Shown piece by piece: positions 11,483 through 23,319 of a DNA stretch of 64,000 bases. Within the stretch, counting starts at the first letter, position 1. Each line of letters begins with the position of its first letter. The position numbers were made by a program, and so were the translations under genes. The notes beneath the pieces are model-generated. The model had not been told where the DNA came from. It did not search any database and saw only the letters and a program-made list of their open reading frames with translations. The stretch comes from Tetrahymena thermophila SB210 (taxonomy: Eukaryota; Ciliophora; Oligohymenophorea; Hymenostomatida; Tetrahymenidae), in the NCBI RefSeq assembly GCF_000189635.1, contig NW_002476277.1:48697-112696 (forward strand), written 5' to 3'.

Positions 11483-13210
11483 TTTTTTATGATTTCCTTT
11501 TTTTTTTATTAAATTAATATTTTATTAAAAATTATAAATTATGAATTATTAATTTGTTTTGTTGGCACTTAAAGCTTTTGAAAGTATTAGATTAAATTTG
11601 ATAAGCTGATTTTTTTATAAAAGTTTCCTATTATTTCTTCTTTAAATTTATAATAAAATATGCTTTTATCTCAAAATTAAATTCACATAAAATTCATAAT
11701 TCTGATTTCTTTCTTTGTAGCAAAACTAATACTCTAAGTTAACTTCTTTTTATTTTATTAGATAGTCGATTATTTTACTATCAAAAATATTTAAAAGCTC
11801 AAATTTTTCTATTTCAAGGGGCTGCTTTGATCATTTGTAGTATATTCATTTTTAAAGCATTTGTTAGTAGAAATAAGAACTATTACAACAACTAAATGAT
11901 AATTTAGAGCTAATATATCATAACAAAGGTGTTAATGGTTAAATATCATAATACGAAGCAAAAAATTAATGAATGTTAAGAAAGTTTTTGTGTTTGAAAT
12001 ATTTCTTGAAGTAAGAAAATAAATCTAATTTTGCATTATGAATAATAAATTAATACTTTATTAATCATTAAATAATAAAATGTGGAAATACTTATGTAAA
12101 TTTAACAACAAAATATTTAAAATAAAATCATTAAAATGTTTTTCTGCTTAATTTTTGAAATATAATCATTAAATGATAGATTTATTTTTCGCTTTCTATT
12201 TTACTCTTTAAAGAATTAGCAAAACACTTATTTAAGATAAGATATCTATCTATCTGACTATGTTTTATATCACTGCTAATTATTGCCTTATAATTAATCG
12301 CAAATATACTAATATCTCAAAAATTGATTGAATTTTAAATTTATGATATCTTTTTTCTGTAATTATTATCCATTACATCAAGTAATAATTAATAATAAAT
12401 AAGCAGATATCAAAACATCATTTATAAATAAATAAATAAAGAATTATTTATTAGAAAAAATATTCGATCTCCATTTACTTACAGCAACTAAAATTTAAAT
12501 ACTAAAATATAATTTCATATTAAAAGACATATAAAATATATAAAGTCTAATTGATGTTTGATCTGTTGTATGCTATATTTTCCATAGATAATTTTTTTCA
12601 AAACTGTTTAAAAATAAAAGTGTTTTATTTTTTACTTTTCTTTTAATTAAATTGTGGATACTAATCCATTATTAAGAAAAATAAAAGTATTTTTTTTTAC
12701 TCAAATAAAATAATAATCAGAATAAAACACTATTTTTTCCTATTATTTAAAATATTTATATAGCTATTCCTGGTTTTAAAATTCCGCTGATTGGATATAT
12801 TTAATCAGCAGAGTTTGTAAAAATATTAATATCTACATATTTCTATGGATATTTATTTCTATTAAATTTATTTCTTTTCATACCTCCACTGAAAGCTATG
12901 ATGCATCCTTTATTTGTTGATTTTATATGAAAAATACTTTTTTTTTGGGCAAGATTGAAATCAGAAAATGTTAATTTTTATTTGATTATGTGGAAGAAGA
13001 AGTAAATATAAATAAATAATGGTTTTTTACATCAAATGTTTTGTTAATAAGATCAAAAAAGTTTATTAGGTAAAATGAATGAAGTAGCTCTAATAAATAG
13101 ATGATTTTAAATCAAAAAAAAAAATATCTTTATCAAATATCCAAATAATAAATTAAATATCAGAAAATACTTTTTTCTTTTAGATTAATACAATTGTTTG
13201 ATTGATATAA
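11483..13210. other. Spacer; end of the tandem array
   Basis: No gene seen. Up to about 12,760 it is the E2 upstream spacer, with the conserved block near 11,813-11,832 in a shortened form. After that, unrelated AT-rich sequence leads to the next plus-strand gene. Confidence 0.4.
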
Positions 13211-15181
13211 ATGGATATTTCAACTTTTTCCTAAAACTAAACTTGTGTTAAACATAAAAAAAACCAAATTACTTTTTTAAAGGTTAACGAGACGCTCAAT
13301 TAAGATAGCTCTAAAATATTTTATTGTAATGAATGCGTCAATTAAGATTTAGAATTTAAAGGAATAAATCATATTTTAATTTCTTAAATCATTGAGGAAT
13401 CACAAACAAGCATCATACAGAAGTGGCCTCCAATAAATGACTATACTATTTTAGATAAATTAAACAAATAAATATCAAATTATGATTCTTCTCAGTCAAT
13501 CTTACAGCAAATAAATCATTTTTTTACAGAATTAAAAGATGAAATTATAAGAAGAATAGATTTTTGCTAGAAAAAAGCGATCAACTAAATTCTTGATTTA
13601 CCCTTTGGCACAGACTAAATTCTCAAGAAATATCAAGAAATTTCATAAATTGAAAAACTAAAAAAACTTATTCAAAGCGACTACACAGATTCAGTTTAAA
13701 AATAAGAAATGGAGTGTCGATCATTTATATAATAGGTAGAATCATAAAAATAAACCAACACAGAATAGCTTTAAAATTTACTTGATTAGTGCATTTAAAA
13801 GGAATAATTAGCTTGTTTTGATAAATCGAATGCAATCAAACTTTCCATTTATCAACTAATTGATAGTATAAATTTCTTTCCCAATAGTAGCTAGAATTGT
13901 ACTAATGATAATAATGGAGGTAACTTATCTATGTAAAGATTGACTAATCCTGAAAAATTAATGCAACTAGTATCAAACAAATCTAATTTTTGTACTTAAG
14001 AGTTCTTAGAATCATTAAGAAGAAGTCTAGAAAAGATAAATCCATCTTTAGAAACAGTTTGTTTCGATAAAATATTTTAAGAGAATAAGCAACCTATTAA
14101 ATTTGATGGAATAAATAACTCTAAACTAGAAGAAATAGATGAATATGTTACGCACTTGACATAGCTGCAAAATAAGTAGGGGTATAATTCAGCTATTATT
14201 CAGTCAGAAAGAATCAAAAAGATATTGTAAATTTTTGAGAGCAAAACAAATTTTGTAAATGAGAGCATGTAAACTTACATTAAAGAAATTATGATAGAAT
14301 TTTATCCATTAATGAAAAAGTTAGATACTTTGTCAGTTTTTAGATAACAGGAAGACTTTGATTTACTCAAAGATTTATCTGATGAAGTTCTTTAAGATTT
14401 TATTAAAATTTTAAGAAAGAAATAATAATTACAAGTAAACAATAATAATACTGTAAGTGTATCAGATTAGATTAAATTGCTACCCTTTACTTATAATTTT
14501 TAATTTTGTAAAACTGATTTAGATAAAATTCTTTCAAATTTACCAGTTTTTGATATTGTAAGCAGAAGCAAAACAACTGATATTTTATAAGAATTTGATA
14601 TGGAGTCAGCAAATTACAATGATGGGAATTAAAGGATTTAAATTGTCAAAGACAATTAGTTTTATTAAGAAATTTTTGTAGATTAGTAGCAATATACTGG
14701 TAGTTTTAAAGATAAAGGAACAAATTGTATTTCAAGAAATGTGCTAGATAAGGAACTTAAATACATTTTTAGAGTATAATTGCTAGTAAGTGATAATAAA
14801 AAACATGCTTTTAGTATTGGATTAATACAAAAGTCTAAATTAAATGTTGAAGCTGGTTTTAAATAAAAGCTTTCATGTGATTTTAGGTATGATAATACAA
14901 ATATTGAACACAAAATTGGAGATGGCATAGACAAGTATATTAAAGGGGATATTATAAATAAATATTACCCTAATTTTACTGTAGAAATTCGTATTCATTT
15001 AGCAGGAAAAATTTTATAAGTTCTTGACTATCCCAATTACCAACATTAAATTGAATTAAATGATGAATATAAGGATAAACTTATTTAATTCAATGATCTT
15101 TGTTTATACTTTCATTTGGAAGGTGAAAATACGAAATACATATTAAAACAAGTCTAAATAATTGATGAATTTGTAAATTGA
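13211..15181 (+). CDS. B-box-like/coiled-coil protein, possible SPRY-like C-terminus
   Basis: A 656-codon frame with TAA/TAG as Gln ends in TGA; no intron is needed. The N-terminus has C12-x2-H15 and C39-x2-C42, a minimal B-box-like zinc-binding pattern, directly followed by QDLEFKGINHILISQIIEES and a long, mostly helical Lys/Glu/Gln-rich region (about residues 80-450). The last 170 residues look like a compact beta-rich domain containing YIFRVQLLVSD and FSIGLIQKS, reminiscent of SPRY/B30.2 domains, so the whole resembles a TRIM protein without a RING. The B-box reading is moderate and the SPRY reading weak. The start is the only in-frame ATG before the Cys/His motif. The function is not known. 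Confidence 0.75.
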
Positions 15182-16195
15182 ATTTTTCAACTCCTTAAAA
15201 ATAGTAAATAATAAGTACTTGTATAGATACAAATAAAATATTTCATTTAATTTACTTAATAAATTTAAATGTTTTTCAAATAAATAATTAATGCAAATGC
15301 AAATGTAAATAGATTCATATTTTATATTATAGTTTTCATTAAAAAATATGCTGAATAAAAAGTTTCAATCCAATAAAGTTTTTTTTTTATTTTATTTTTT
15401 GTGTTTGATTTATTTATTTATAAATAGAAATGAAATCATAGTTCTTTTTCAATTATGTATATAGAAATTAAAATATTGTACGATATATTAATTCCATATT
15501 TCATAAATTTATTTGGGCAATCCTAAGATATTAAGTTATATAAATTATCATAGCTTTAGCTTTATTGCATGTTGGATAATCATTGCAGCCATATACTTAT
15601 TTACTTAATTGATAAATTAATTTTGTGTGTGCTTATTTGCTTAGTTAATATTTATCTTAACAATAAAAGGGTTTGAAAGATAATTAGTTAAATTGAATAA
15701 ATAATTTGTTTATTTGTTTGCTAATTATGAATAATGAATGATTAATAAAATATACAAAATAAATAAATAAAAATAATTTTATATGTTAGACAGTTTTTTA
15801 ATTTTTATAATAATTAAACTTTGCTATATAAATAAACTAGAAAAGAATATCCTTCTCTATAAGAATTATTATTGAGATTATGTTTTAAGCTAGCAATAGA
15901 GGTAATAAATTAAATAAAACAACATTAACTCAGTAAGGAACTGTTCTTTACAATTTTTTTTTTAATTTGAGTAGTTATTTTTTAGTTTTTGGAAAGGATA
16001 AAGTCTTAGCTTAAATTTATTATCATTTTAATTTCAGGCTTGTTAGAAAGAAGTTCATTTTCTTCAATAGTGATCATTTTTCAAGGGTTAAGTTGAGCAT
16101 TTAAAATTTATGTAGCGTATTGATATAGTTTTACTTAATAGAATTATTCAAAAATCAATGTATTAGTTAATTAAATATTTAAATAAGTAAAATAA
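15182..16195. other. Intergenic stretch with one weak ORF
   Basis: The region is AT-rich. A minus-strand frame of 165 codons runs from an ATG at 16,077 to a TGA at 15,580. Its first 45 or so residues (MITIEENELLSNKPEIKMII...) have protein-like composition, but the rest is AT-driven. It could be a small gene, an alternative 3' exon of the neighbouring membrane-protein gene, or chance. I do not call it a gene. Confidence 0.3.
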
Positions 16196-17053
16196 TCAAA
16201 AGGGAGGTTCTGGTTTTTAATTGCTGGACATTGATTAATTTGCAGTATTTGAATTGATATTCATCTTCTTTTTTTCTTTTTGGGTTTGCTCAAATACATC
16301 AATTTTTTAAATGAGATTGTTAACTAATTCAGAGGATTTAAGTTTATTTTTAGTCTTGCGATAATAAATCGTAAGGACAATGTAAATAGGAATCGAAGCA
16401 ATTCCAATCCAAAACGAAGCTCCAAAGCTTCCCAGGTTGAAGGACATTTCTGAGTTGGCTATTTAATTGTAAAGCACGACTATAAAATAAAGGGAGAATC
16501 CAGATATATAGAATATAATAATTGTAGGATGGAGCCAAAATGCTTTTATACCTGACCTATTGCCATGAGAAGCTCTAAGTTTGATTAATCTGTATAAATC
16601 AACACACTGTAAAATAACTCCGATGAATAAAGCTCCAAAGGAAATGTAGCCAATAAGTTGCATTTAAGATATTTTATTTTCACAGAAATCTTATTGATCA
16701 GTGAATTTCTTGCAAATAAAAATATCGCTGTCTTTGTATGTTTAAAATGTTAAATAATGCTAACCATCTTAACCCTATTCATCAAATACATAAAGCATGT
16801 TTAACCAAACTCTCTGTTAAGTTTTTTATCCTTTTTCTCCATTACTTGAGCTTTCTGTCAACTCCATTTACAAGTTGTACCACATGTAAAAGCTAAAGGA
16901 AAAGAGAAAGAGTAGAAAATTTATAATATTCAGAATAATAAGTAGAGTAAAGTTATTTTGAATAATCTTCATTTGTTGTTTGCGCTATAAATCTTAAAGC
17001 ATTTTTTCTTCATCAGCAGAGCTTGTCGATGAGACTAAACTATCTCTCAACAT
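16196..17053 (-). CDS. Four-pass membrane protein, family unknown
   Basis: A 285-codon frame ends in TGA. Four hydrophobic segments are visible, near residues 36-57, 131-150, 170-195 and 210-230. The first loop of about 70 residues holds two Cys in CKKFTDQQDFC. A short basic cytoplasmic segment (RLIKLRASHGNRSGIK) separates TM2 and TM3. The C-terminal tail is Lys/Gln/Ser/Asn-rich and ends in PEPPF. Four segments with a long, Cys-containing first loop recall the claudin/tetraspanin type of topology, but I see no family signature. The start is the first ATG of the frame. Confidence 0.75.
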
Positions 17054-18833
17054 TTTAAATCTTAAACTTGCTAAATAAATATAGTTTATGTTATTAGATT
17101 GATTCCTTGCTTGCTTGCTTAATTGTTTTTATGAGAGAACCTAATTGTCCTAAAATTTGTATGTTCCTTTTTGTTATCTATCAATTTTTGCTGCAATTTA
17201 AATAGAAACTATCTCTTTCGTATCTTTTTGAGGATTTTTAATTAAAATTGTGTTCTTCTAATTTTTACCACCTTTTAAAATGAGTAATTATTTGTTTCCT
17301 ATATCATAAATAATTTGATTTTGTTTACATATTATACAACTTGATTAACTCCAGTAATCAACAGAAATTTTTTTTCTGCAGAAAATTTTACATTTTTATT
17401 AATTATCATATTAACCATTCCTCAATTATTTATTTTAATAATTTCTTTTACATTCATATTTTTTTTGTATTATCAATTACTTTTAGTCTATTCATAAACA
17501 CACTTATTTAAATTTATATTTATCTGTATGTATATATGTATATCAGCAAGGATGATAAGACAATAACTTAAGTAATCAGATTTTGGTCAGCATCAGCAAC
17601 TAAATTTAAATATTTATTTTAAATAAAGTATCTTAGTATTTTGTTAATTAAGTATCGATAATAATATTATCATCTCCTACTTAGATAATATTATAATAGT
17701 AAAAGAATCTACCAAAACTATTTTTAGAAACTGACAGAACAACACAAACCTAAATTAAACTATTAAATTTTCTCTCAAAAATGTGAAAAATTATTCTAAA
17801 ATTTAAATGATTTTTGTTTTAAAACTCATATAAAATTTTGTAGTTTTAATTTTCTATTTAATTTCTTAAAATTATCAAATCAATAAAAAAATATAATATG
17901 TAGATTTTTTTAATATTAAAAGTTTGTTTTTTTTGCATCTTAAAGATTTCTTTTAGAAGATTATCAAAAAAATAAGATAAGTCTTGATATTCATTCTGAT
18001 CAAAGAAATTTCTTCTAAAAGAATATCTATTTATCAGAAGTATCTAGAGAAAAAAAAAATATTTGACAGGATAGTTGATATTTTGAAACAATCTTTTAAA
18101 AAGCAAGAATTATTTTAAATTTTTTTCATTTTTTGTTTAATTTGAGAGAATTTTATGAATTATTTAAAGCATTTTATTCAAAAAGAAATTTAAATCTTTG
18201 TTTATAATTTAATTGTTGAAATCTTATTAAATAAATTATTAGATTAAAAGAAAATATTTTTAAAGACAATCTTTTAAAATATAAAAATTAGTCGAAATTT
18301 GAATTCAATTTTAAATAAATTTGAGAAAAATTTTTGAGCTAGTTGAAATATTTTTATTTTACCAAAAAAATATTCATCTAAGAAATTGGTTTATTTATCC
18401 AAAATTAAATAATTGCTTATAATGTTATAAAAATAATTTGATTTATAATTCACAAGTGTGGGTTTAATCAATTTGTTAAACTAATTTTTCCTTAAAATAT
18501 CTAAATCAAATTCAGATAAATAATATCATTCAAAAGAATTTTAGAAATATTTTAGAAGAGCTAAAAATGTGATTAAATTTTGAGAAAATGAGCAATAGTA
18601 AAATAATTTGAATAAAAAGTAAAAAAGGATTTATAAAAATTCAAGAAGAGTATTTTACAAGTATGTATATAAAGATGTTATTAATTTATTTCACATGTTT
18701 TTTATATTAGTAATCATAATAATTATTATTAATTTTGTACGAAAGGTAGTTTTATTTGCATGTTTATTTATTTTTTTTGTTTTTGATGGTTGATTGTTTC
18801 ACTGATTAGTCATAATTTATGCTTTCATTTAGC
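17054..18833. other. Intergenic AT-rich stretch
   Basis: No gene seen. It contains short TGCT and GTAT repeats and a 13-bp perfect inverted repeat (TTCTTTTAGAAGA) at 17,948-17,960 and 18,011-18,023, with about 50 bp between the arms. Confidence 0.4.
17948..18023. repeat. Inverted repeat, possible hairpin
   Basis: 13-bp perfect arms (TTCTTTTAGAAGA and its complement), extended by AGAT/ATCT with one bulge, surround a spacer of about 50 bp in non-coding DNA. No target duplication was noticed. Function unknown. Confidence 0.5.
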
Positions 18834-21800
18834 TCAGTTTATTAAAATAAAATTGCTTTTCTTTGTTTAGGGTGATGCTTGGTTACTTTTTTACACATTT
18901 TCTGGGAGATTTTTGACATGGCAGTGGTGAATTTCGCCATTTTTCAAAATAATTACTAGCTAGTCGTTTGAGATGAACATTTAGGATATTCCCTAATCAA
19001 GACTGATATGCTTGATGCTAAATGGTATTGATTTGAGCATTTTGTTGTGCAAATAGCAGATTCCAAGTTGATAATATTTTCTTTCCTGGTTTTGACAATA
19101 GTAAGGAATGCAATATTACAAGGAGTTTTCTTAGAAATTAGTACTTTGTAAGAGCTTGTCCCCTATTTGTAGACATACTTTATTGGAGTCAAAATCTAAA
19201 TCTTAGTACATTTGATAGTAGAATTCGATGAAAATTCTCATGTTTTCAAATGTGGCTCCTCCTTTCAATTCAAACCTCTTAACTTCTTTTTCTGTTTTCC
19301 AGTTGTAAATGACGAAGTGGTGAGTTGAGTTTCTTTTGAATGTCTTAAAGCATATAAAAGAATGGCCTTTACCTATCCTGAGTGGCTTTATGTTTTCATT
19401 GTTAAATTCTAAATTATTTATTTTTTTTATCATTTTTTTCGTTCTTGTATTATAAAAAGTTAGAGAATCTTGGGAAGAAAACAAAAACATCAATGTGGAT
19501 TTTTTCTCACAAACGCATATGATCAGAGGACTAATTGTAAAGACTTGTTTAATTTAATTTTTTGTGTAGATTGTTTTTTCTTTAACTAGAATATCTGAAT
19601 TTGTTTGATATCCTTGGAAGTTTATTTTTTTAAATATTAAATTAGATTTTTCGATTTAAATAACTCTGTTTGGTTGGTTTCTTACTAATAAATTGAAATT
19701 AGCTTTTAAATTTAACTCAACGCTGGAATCTAAAGTGTTAAAGAAAATTGGCTAATAGTGGAGACTCAAAGTAGGAGTCAGTTCAATAAAGGGTTCTTAG
19801 TAAATATGATCATTTGTATAATCCATTTCATGAATAAATTCATCATGATCGTTTAAATGTTAATTATATTCCTCTTCATAATTAAAGTAATTATTTGAGT
19901 TTTAATTTTATTCGTTTTAGGCACTTTATTCCTCCTACTCTTCATCTTCTACAATTAATTCTTCTATTTCTTCCACTTCATCTTCAAATGAATCTTCTTT
20001 TATATTAGATAAAGGTTTCTTTTGATTTCTATTAGACAGTTTATCAGATTAATTTTATTTAGTTGTTTTATTAGCTCGTTTATAATTGACTTCTTCATCG
20101 CTTTGCACGCTATTTGAGCTTTCTGAATCTGAAATAACTATAACATTTTTATCTTTTATTTTATAACTCTATTAACTATTATTTTGGCTAGATTCTTCGT
20201 TGCTTTCGTCTTCTGATTCTTCGATTACAGTTTTTTGTTTCTCTTCAAATTTATTCAGTTTGCTTTCATATTTTTTGCTTATTTTATTAGAATTCCAACC
20301 CGAATTGTTTTCTGTTTCTAAATAATTTATTGATTTTGAAATTTATGACGCATTTTTATTATTTTGCTTGAAGAGAGTTTTGTCGTTTTTATTATCTTAT
20401 TCAAAAGGATTTTTAATTTCTAATGAGTCTCTATGTTTTTATGAAAAAGACTCTTTTAAGCTATCATCCTTATTACAAGTGAACATGTTTTTGAGATTAT
20501 CTAACTCGCTATCATATTCGTCTTGTTAGCGAGTGTCTTCCTCAATAGGACTAAATACAGCAATATCATCTTAGCTTATTTCGCTGCTTGTTTTTCTAGA
20601 CACAGAGTTTATTGTTATAACTTCATTGGAAGAATATTCATTTCTCTAATAATGATTATCTATTTCATAGTTGTTAGAATATTAATGTTAAGGTGAAGGA
20701 GAATTGTCTTCTTTTTGATTCATTTATTCTTAATTTTAAAATTGATATCTCCCAATTTATATTTCTTCCTCTTCTTCACCATCTGCTGATCTATTAATTC
20801 TATCTTGTTAATTTTGTGAATAATTGTTTCTCATTTCATTAGTTTCAGCTAGGGGATAATACTATTATCTCCTTTGGGAATCTTAACTCCTTCTATTTTA
20901 TCTATGTTATTAACTTTCACTTTAGATTTCTTCTTCTTCACTTTATTGATTAGATAAATTATCATCATCTGATATTTAAATAATGCTTTGTTCAACTGTT
21001 TCTGTTTCCTCCATTTATTCTTATATAATAGGCTCGTTAATAAAATTTATTTGCTCAGTATTGTGTTGATGAAAATAATGTTATTATTAAAATTCATCAT
21101 CTAAAAACTAAAATAATCCAATTTCATAAAAATTTTAAAGACCACTTTAGTTCAAATCGATTCTTTAAGATTTTACTAGTTTGGAGTTAACTAAATCGTA
21201 CAATCCAATTGTGTTAAGGCTGAAGCCAGTAGAATATATGATTAAGCAGTAATTTTAACTTAGATAAATTATTGGATAAATGTGCGATATTTTTTGATTT
21301 GATAGTTTGTCAATAATTCGATGTTCAAAACTTTCAAAAAATTTAATCAGAGACATGAACGGCTATTGCTATTTCTACTTTCTTTTAATTTGGGTGTTGA
21401 CTTAATTTTAATTGCATTTATCACCTGAATATGAAGATGCAGATGTTTGCAATCCCCTTGAATTTTTTTTGCTTAGAACTTATCTGGATAGAAGAGATCT
21501 ATTTGATTGTTCATGATGCTACGCACTAGCAGCTTGAGAACTCATCTCATAATTATTATCATTCAATCCACAATTTATTTCATTAATTAAATCATGCTGA
21601 GACCAAAATATTTTTGCTTCAGATAAGTTCTTTTTCTAAATAAAGTTTTTGAAGATATTCTAAAAGGTTTAATTAAATTGAATCAATTCGTTGCTTGCTT
21701 TTTTGGATTCATATTGGGTTTTATTTAATTTTCTTATTTTGTTGATCAAACTATCAATGTCATTAACTAAGCCCTCCAATATGAATTGTTCAGAAAGTTT

Positions 21801-22319
21801 TTCTGTTTTTTAAAGTTATTTAACAAGAGAATCGTACAACTCATTCTAATTTGAAGAAGAAGAAGAAAAGGAGGATGTAGTTGCTCTATTGATTAATACA
21901 TTTTATTCTGATGAAGCATTTGATTCATTGCTTTGATTTAACCTATTACATTTTATAGTTGCTTAGGACCTTTTGAAAGAGTTTAGCAAAGTTATTCTTT
22001 CTTAACGACGTTCGTTGATGTACTACAAAAGATCATTTTTAAAATCGTAAATTGATACAAAATGCTCTTCATGATTTTAATGGCTTCTTATCTTGCAAAT
22101 AGGACACATAAATCTCTCGCTTTCCCTGCATCTTTCATATAAGCAAATCTAATCTACAAATCTTTTATGTGTCATGCAAACTGGCTAAGATTCATTTTTA
22201 ATTTTCTTGATAGATTCTAAAGTATGCTGCATGTCAGCATTAATTAAATTATCAAATGAAGAGTCTGGCATCATCAGAGGCGTTTCCTCATGCTAAATAA
22301 TTCTGAACAAATTTCCCAT
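18834..22319 (-). CDS. B-box zinc-finger protein with long acidic linker
   Basis: A 1,161-codon frame without introns ends in TGA. The N-terminus is MGNLFRI (Gly2 context compatible with N-myristoylation). It is followed by a B-box with C48-x2-H51-x7-C59-x4-C64-x7-C72-x2-C75-x4-H80-x2-H83. Then come a Ser/Asn stretch, a coiled-coil-like part around residues 165-260, a long acidic, Gln/Ser/Asn-rich disordered middle (about 400-860), and a C-terminal region whose beta-type repeats (for example HHFVIYNWKTEKEVKRFEL) look propeller-like. No RING is present. A divergent partner at 23,320 has the same Cys/His spacing. B-boxes are protein-interaction zinc modules; the partner and role are unknown. 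Confidence 0.82.
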
Positions 22320-23319
22320 TATCGAAATATAAACAAAAGCAATTTCTTTATTTTTTCTTTTTCCTATTTAAATTTTCTTTTTTGGTCAATCTATAATGTT
22401 AGTCTTTTGTTTTTATAAATAGCTTAAATAGCTTGCTTGTTTTTTATTCTATCTAATCTCTTTGATTCAGTCAAAAGAAAATAAAACAAAAAATTAAGAA
22501 TATTAATTAATTCAAGATAGTATGCAACATTATTTTAAAAATAGTCATTAAAGATTCATTTGATTGCTCATTAAAAGAGTTTTTCAAATCTAAAAGAAAG
22601 AAAGAAGAAGTAAAAAAATAGAACTCAAAATTTTATAATCCATGTCGCTCGCTAAATGGATTGAAATTATAAAATTTGAGCAAATTATTTTGTTGAAATC
22701 CCTCATTAATCAATTAAATTGAAGAAATAAATCAATAAATAAATAAGTATATATATATAGCTGGATAAGTTGTCAAACAAATAAAATAAAATAAATTTAA
22801 ATTTTAAGAATAAAAGAAATTAATTTATAAACTAATTTATTTACACACTTTTATTACTCTTTATTTCGCATATTCAATCAATCAATCAATCAATAAATCA
22901 ATCGCATGTTGAAGTAATGAAAGTATTAATAAATTTTTCCTTTCGTAATTAATTAAAAAAAGATAGATAAATACATAGAGATTAGATTCAAATATCTGAT
23001 TATTGCAAAATTTAAAGTTATTTTTTTTAGAATATAATCGGTGGGTTTTGTGTTTTTTTTACTTTTTTTTTTGTTTAATTGGGTGTGTGCTTCAGCCTTT
23101 AAAAAAAAAAAAATTAATATTTTCCCGTTTATTGAAAGAGAGATTTGAGATTTATTTAAATAATTATTAATTAATTAAATTTGCTGAATTCTTTATTTAT
23201 TTATTAGAAGAATTCTAATCCCACTTTTAACATACATTGATTGATTCATATATACAAACAAATAAAAAAATTTGTAAACAAATTATTTTAGGTAGATAAC
23301 GAGCAGCATATTTAAAAAA
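22320..23319. promoter_or_regulatory. Shared divergent intergenic region
   Basis: One kilobase lies between the start codons of two divergently transcribed B-box genes, so it should hold both promoters. It is AT-rich with ATCA and AAAT runs; no defined element was recognised. The minus-strand frame at 23,227-23,496 is a shadow of the plus-strand gene's 5' end. Confidence 0.4.

Larger units (their letters stand above)
360..12760. repeat. Four-copy tandem gene duplication
   Basis: Four head-to-tail units start near 360, 3,735, 6,612 and 9,971, each at a shared block reading roughly TAATTAATTATAAAAAACATATTTTAAC. Each carries one minus-strand E2 gene and 1.5-2 kb of related upstream DNA. Units are about 2.8-3.4 kb. 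Similarity stops near 12,760, where unrelated sequence begins. Boundaries are judged by eye. Gene bodies are most alike over the E2 domain and its preceding region and differ most in the N-terminal low-complexity part, which fits tandem duplication followed by slippage there. Confidence 0.85.

Noticed and set aside
14683..14934. Minus-strand ORF of 83 codons
   Set aside because: It is antisense to the well-supported B-box-like gene at 13,211-15,181.
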